From: Bacteroidales bacterium | Lineage (GTDB): Bacteria; Bacteroidota; Bacteroidia; Bacteroidales; DYOH01 | NCBI GenBank assembly: GCA_030632545.1 | Contig: DAOVUO010000154.1 | Location: forward strand, 1 to 6,477 | DNA: 6,477 nucleotides | Direction: 5' to 3' | The notes under the pieces: model-generated | What the model saw: the letters and a program-made list of their open reading frames with translations, nothing else | Told to the model about the DNA's origin: nothing | Databases searched by the model: none | Position numbers and translations under genes: made by a program | Shown: one piece after another, positions 6,047-6,477 of the stretch | How positions within the stretch are numbered: the first letter of the stretch is position 1 | Layout of the letters: the number at the start of each line of letters is the position of its first letter

Positions 6047-6477
6047 TTATTTTTCCTCTACAGGTTCAAATTCCCCCTCTTCGAGTTCTTTACGGCCATA
6101 TATTTTTGCCCAATTAGCTCTATACCATTTATCCATATCATAAGCAATATTTCGAGCAGCAGCTTTTAACGATTCTGTTTGAATTTGATTAAACGATACA
6201 CTCACCGTACCTTTAGGATTTATTTGCACCATCCTAACACGAACAGAATCATATTCATCGTAATAATAATACGGAATTGAATCTAAATTAACACACCTAG
6301 GATTAAAGCCATTTAAGTTTTTATAAGCAATGATATTATTAAATGCCGGTTCACGTGTAAAATCAAAACCTGTTAATTTCCTAAACTCAACTATACGCAT
6401 AGACGACAACTTTAGCATTTGATTTAATATAGATTCACGAATATATGCTTTTTGGATATTTGCTTTAAAATATGGAA
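6047..6477 (-). CDS. Unrecognised protein, C-terminal part (5' end outside window)
   Basis: The minus-strand frame is open from the stop at 6047 to the right edge, giving about 143 residues. An ATG at 6418 exists, but the frame upstream of it stays open and reads as plausible protein (PYFKANIQKAYIRESILNQ), so I treat that ATG as internal and the gene as cut by the window edge. I do not recognise the family. The visible part has no membrane helix and no cysteine pair. It includes an aromatic-acidic stretch PYYYYDEYD, a beta-like segment (SVRVRMVQINPKGTVSVSF), a helical stretch (about ESLKAAARNIAYDMDKWYRANWAKIYG) and an acidic tail EEGEFEPVEEK. Base composition matches its neighbours, and it shares the bidirectional terminator with the DUF2807 gene. 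Confidence 0.7.
   Translation of the reverse strand, partial: PYFKANIQKAYIRESILNQMLKLSSMRIVEFRKLTGFDFTREPAFNNIIAYKNLNGFNPRCVNLDSIPYYYYDEYDSVRVRMVQINPKGTVSVSFNQIQTESLKAAARNIAYDMDKWYRANWAKIYGRKELEEGEFEPVEEK

Noticed and set aside
6047..6418. Complete 123-residue protein starting at the ATG at 6418
   Set aside because: The frame stays open with protein-like sequence to the window edge, so the gene is more likely truncated by the window.

Overview
The window looks like chromosomal DNA from a member of the Bacteroidota. It is very AT-rich, and its genes lack clear Shine-Dalgarno sequences. One intergenic region carries a TTTG / TAnnTTTG promoter of the Bacteroidota type, and several proteins belong to families typical of the phylum: a DUF4369/TlpA thioredoxin-like lipoprotein, a DUF2807 'head GIN' lipoprotein and a short TtcA. 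Genus cannot be called. All genes share a similar base composition, and no insertion sequence, CRISPR array, rRNA or tRNA gene was found.

Layout, left to right. Bases 3-77 hold the last codons of a gene entering from the left, with repeated Asn-Phe-x-Gly units. They lie within a 1-227 segment bounded by a perfect 21-bp inverted repeat. A TtcA-type tRNA 2-thiolation gene (265-1011, +) converges, with only 3 bases between stop codons, on a six-transmembrane voltage-gated potassium channel (1015-1836, -) that ends in a four-cysteine zinc-ribbon-like tail. Upstream of the channel, a hairpin terminator closes a TlpA-like thiol-disulfide lipoprotein gene (1910-3073, -). That gene is divergent from a 685-codon gene (3183-5240, +) encoding complete RibF (riboflavin kinase/FAD synthetase) joined in frame to complete GlxK-type glycerate kinase. 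A DUF2807 beta-helix lipoprotein (5276-5983, +) follows 35 bases later, probably in the same operon. A bidirectional terminator then separates it from an unrecognised gene (6047-6477, -) that runs off the right edge.

Most genes are housekeeping or cell-envelope functions without one shared pathway. The two items most worth attention are the RibF-glycerate kinase fusion, whose two halves have no obvious metabolic connection, and the 21-bp inverted repeat around a 185-bp spacer at the left edge, which has the geometry of a Bacteroidota invertible DNA segment but could also reflect a contig-end artefact. No clearly new multi-gene system is evident.
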